Of a stretch of DNA of 64,000 nt, positions 63,044 to 64,000 are shown one piece after another. Numbering within the stretch: position 1 is the stretch's first letter; each line of letters opens with the position of its first letter. Position numbers and translations under genes: made by a program. The notes under the pieces are model-generated. The model had not been told where the DNA came from. It did no database searches and saw only the letters and a list, made by a program, of their open reading frames with translations. Origin of the DNA: Nocardia jiangxiensis NBRC 101359 (GTDB lineage Bacteria > Actinomycetota > Actinomycetes > Mycobacteriales > Mycobacteriaceae); NCBI RefSeq assembly GCF_000308615.1, contig NZ_BAGB01000170.1, positions 122,814-186,813 of the forward strand. Direction: 5' to 3'.

Positions 63044-63976
63044 ATGACCCCACCGGAATCGAACCCGGTCACCCGATGGCACACCGAGCTCCTGGGAATC
63101 ATCACCCACCTCAGCGCCGAGCACACCCGGGTCGCCGATCGCGGCCACACCGGCTACGACGGCACCGACGCCGAGGCCCGCGAAGCGTGGCAATCACATT
63201 TGGACGGCCTGGCCGCACAGCGAGAACACGCCGAACAGACCGCGATGTCCGCAGGCCTGCGCGAACCGGCAATCCACCGAGCCCGACAGCAGGAAGACGC
63301 GATAAGCACCGCACCGCAACAAGTTCCGGCATCCCTCACGACAGGGGTTCCTGAACATGTGGCGGAGTTCTTCACCGACATGTTGACCGTGGACATGTTC
63401 CACCTCGAACGGACCGCGATGCTCACTGCCGCCCGCCGGCACCGCCTGGACACCGGCCAGTACGGATTCGAGCCCGCCCCACACTTGGTGGCGGCGGTCG
63501 AACGCAATATGAATCTGCTGCACCTGCGGATCACCGCCCTGGCAGCCGCCGCCGAGCTCACCCCGGCCGAAGGCCACCGGTTCTGGAACACCCAGCCCGA
63601 GCACTGGCGGCACCTGACACGGGTCACAGCGCACACTATGAACGATCTCGAACTCGAACATGCCTGGCGCGGTTACGCCTTCGGCGACACCGACCCCGCG
63701 ATCCCGCCGTACATCCCGGTCGACCCGCACACCAACCTGCCCATCGGCATCGCGCATACCATCCCGCCGACACCGACCGAACTGATCACTCTCGCCACCA
63801 CCGCCCTGATCAGCCCTACCCCCACCACCGCGGGAACCTGGGCCGACGGCGCGGCCCCCACCGGCCAGACTGTGGAGGCGGCGCTGCCCGCCGACACCAC
63901 ACGCACATGGTCGCCCGGCGAAAGCCCCGAGGCCACCGCTTCACCGTCGGGCCCGGACATCGGCCCCGACCCGTAG
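63044..63976 (+). CDS. Helical paralogue family member 6
   Basis: 310 residues, unrecognised. TAMSAGLREPAIHRARQQED matches the position of motif A and AAAAELTPAEGHRFWNTQPE recalls the block after motif B. VEAALPADTTRTWSPGESPE is a clear motif C. The IS110 element sits exactly before its ATG, so the coding sequence is whole, but it is cut off from its old ribosome-binding site. TTAGGGA in the element's end, 9 nt upstream, may replace it. Confidence 0.65.
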   Translation: MTPPESNPVTRWHTELLGIITHLSAEHTRVADRGHTGYDGTDAEAREAWQSHLDGLAAQREHAEQTAMSAGLREPAIHRARQQEDAISTAPQQVPASLTTGVPEHVAEFFTDMLTVDMFHLERTAMLTAARRHRLDTGQYGFEPAPHLVAAVERNMNLLHLRITALAAAAELTPAEGHRFWNTQPEHWRHLTRVTAHTMNDLELEHAWRGYAFGDTDPAIPPYIPVDPHTNLPIGIAHTIPPTPTELITLATTALISPTPTTAGTWADGAAPTGQTVEAALPADTTRTWSPGESPEATASPSGPDIGPDP

Positions 63977-64000
63977 CCCTGGCGGTCACTCGCGTTGCGG

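Overview
The window reads as chromosomal DNA of a high-GC actinomycete of the mycolic-acid lineage, most likely Nocardia or a close relative. This rests on GTG starts, dense 4-nt gene overlaps, menD, cutinase-like proteins, CYTH-CHAD and TetR/HxlR regulators, and an actinobacterial-type conjugation locus. Genus level is inference.

Host part (1 to about 28750). The left edge cuts an amidohydrolase. Then come an HxlR regulator, a CYTH-CHAD protein, a lipoprotein, an FAD monooxygenase, the C-terminal stump of a lost flavin monooxygenase, a macrolide-type glycosyltransferase, a YdeP-like molybdopterin oxidoreductase and an AraC regulator. A TetR regulator is coupled to an NAD(P)-binding protein. 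A compact acyl carrier protein / AMP ligase / condensation-like acyltransferase locus (11939-15041) precedes menD. Next are an ankyrin membrane protein, a kinase-fold protein, an MDMPI-like protein, small secreted and hypothetical proteins, a second FAD monooxygenase, an atypical short-chain dehydrogenase facing a TetR regulator across a strong palindrome, a FrnE-like oxidoreductase, and an HxlR regulator divergent from an azoreductase. Four tRNA genes close this part: Val(CAC) on the minus strand, then Gly(GCC), Cys(GCA) and Val(GAC) on the plus strand.

Mobile part (about 28752 to beyond 64000). A tyrosine integrase converges on tRNA-Val(GAC), followed by an excisionase-like gene: the left end of a large integrative element whose right end is outside the window. 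Between xis and a MmyB-like XRE regulator sits a nest of mobile DNA: an IS3-family remnant is split by an IS701-family element (16-bp perfect inverted repeats, TTAG target duplication), which is split by a three-recombinase (RIT-type) element with 35-bp perfect inverted repeats. Removing the RIT element across a 10-bp direct repeat rejoins the IS701 transposase in frame.

From 37.7 kb on, everything is on the plus strand and tightly overlapping. The genes make a type IV secretion-like apparatus: VirB2-like, VirB6/TrbL-like, an SCO6880/PrgI-like protein, a VirB4-like ATPase, an NlpC/P60 wall hydrolase and several VirB8-like or lipoprotein periplasmic parts. Alpha/beta hydrolase-fold proteins are interspersed; two of them have lost the catalytic serine. 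No relaxase or VirD4/FtsK coupling protein is seen, so these would lie to the right. The last 8 kb hold a tandem set of about six diverged helical proteins, several ending in a shared Leu-Pro...Trp motif. The sixth has an IS110-family element inserted exactly at its start codon.
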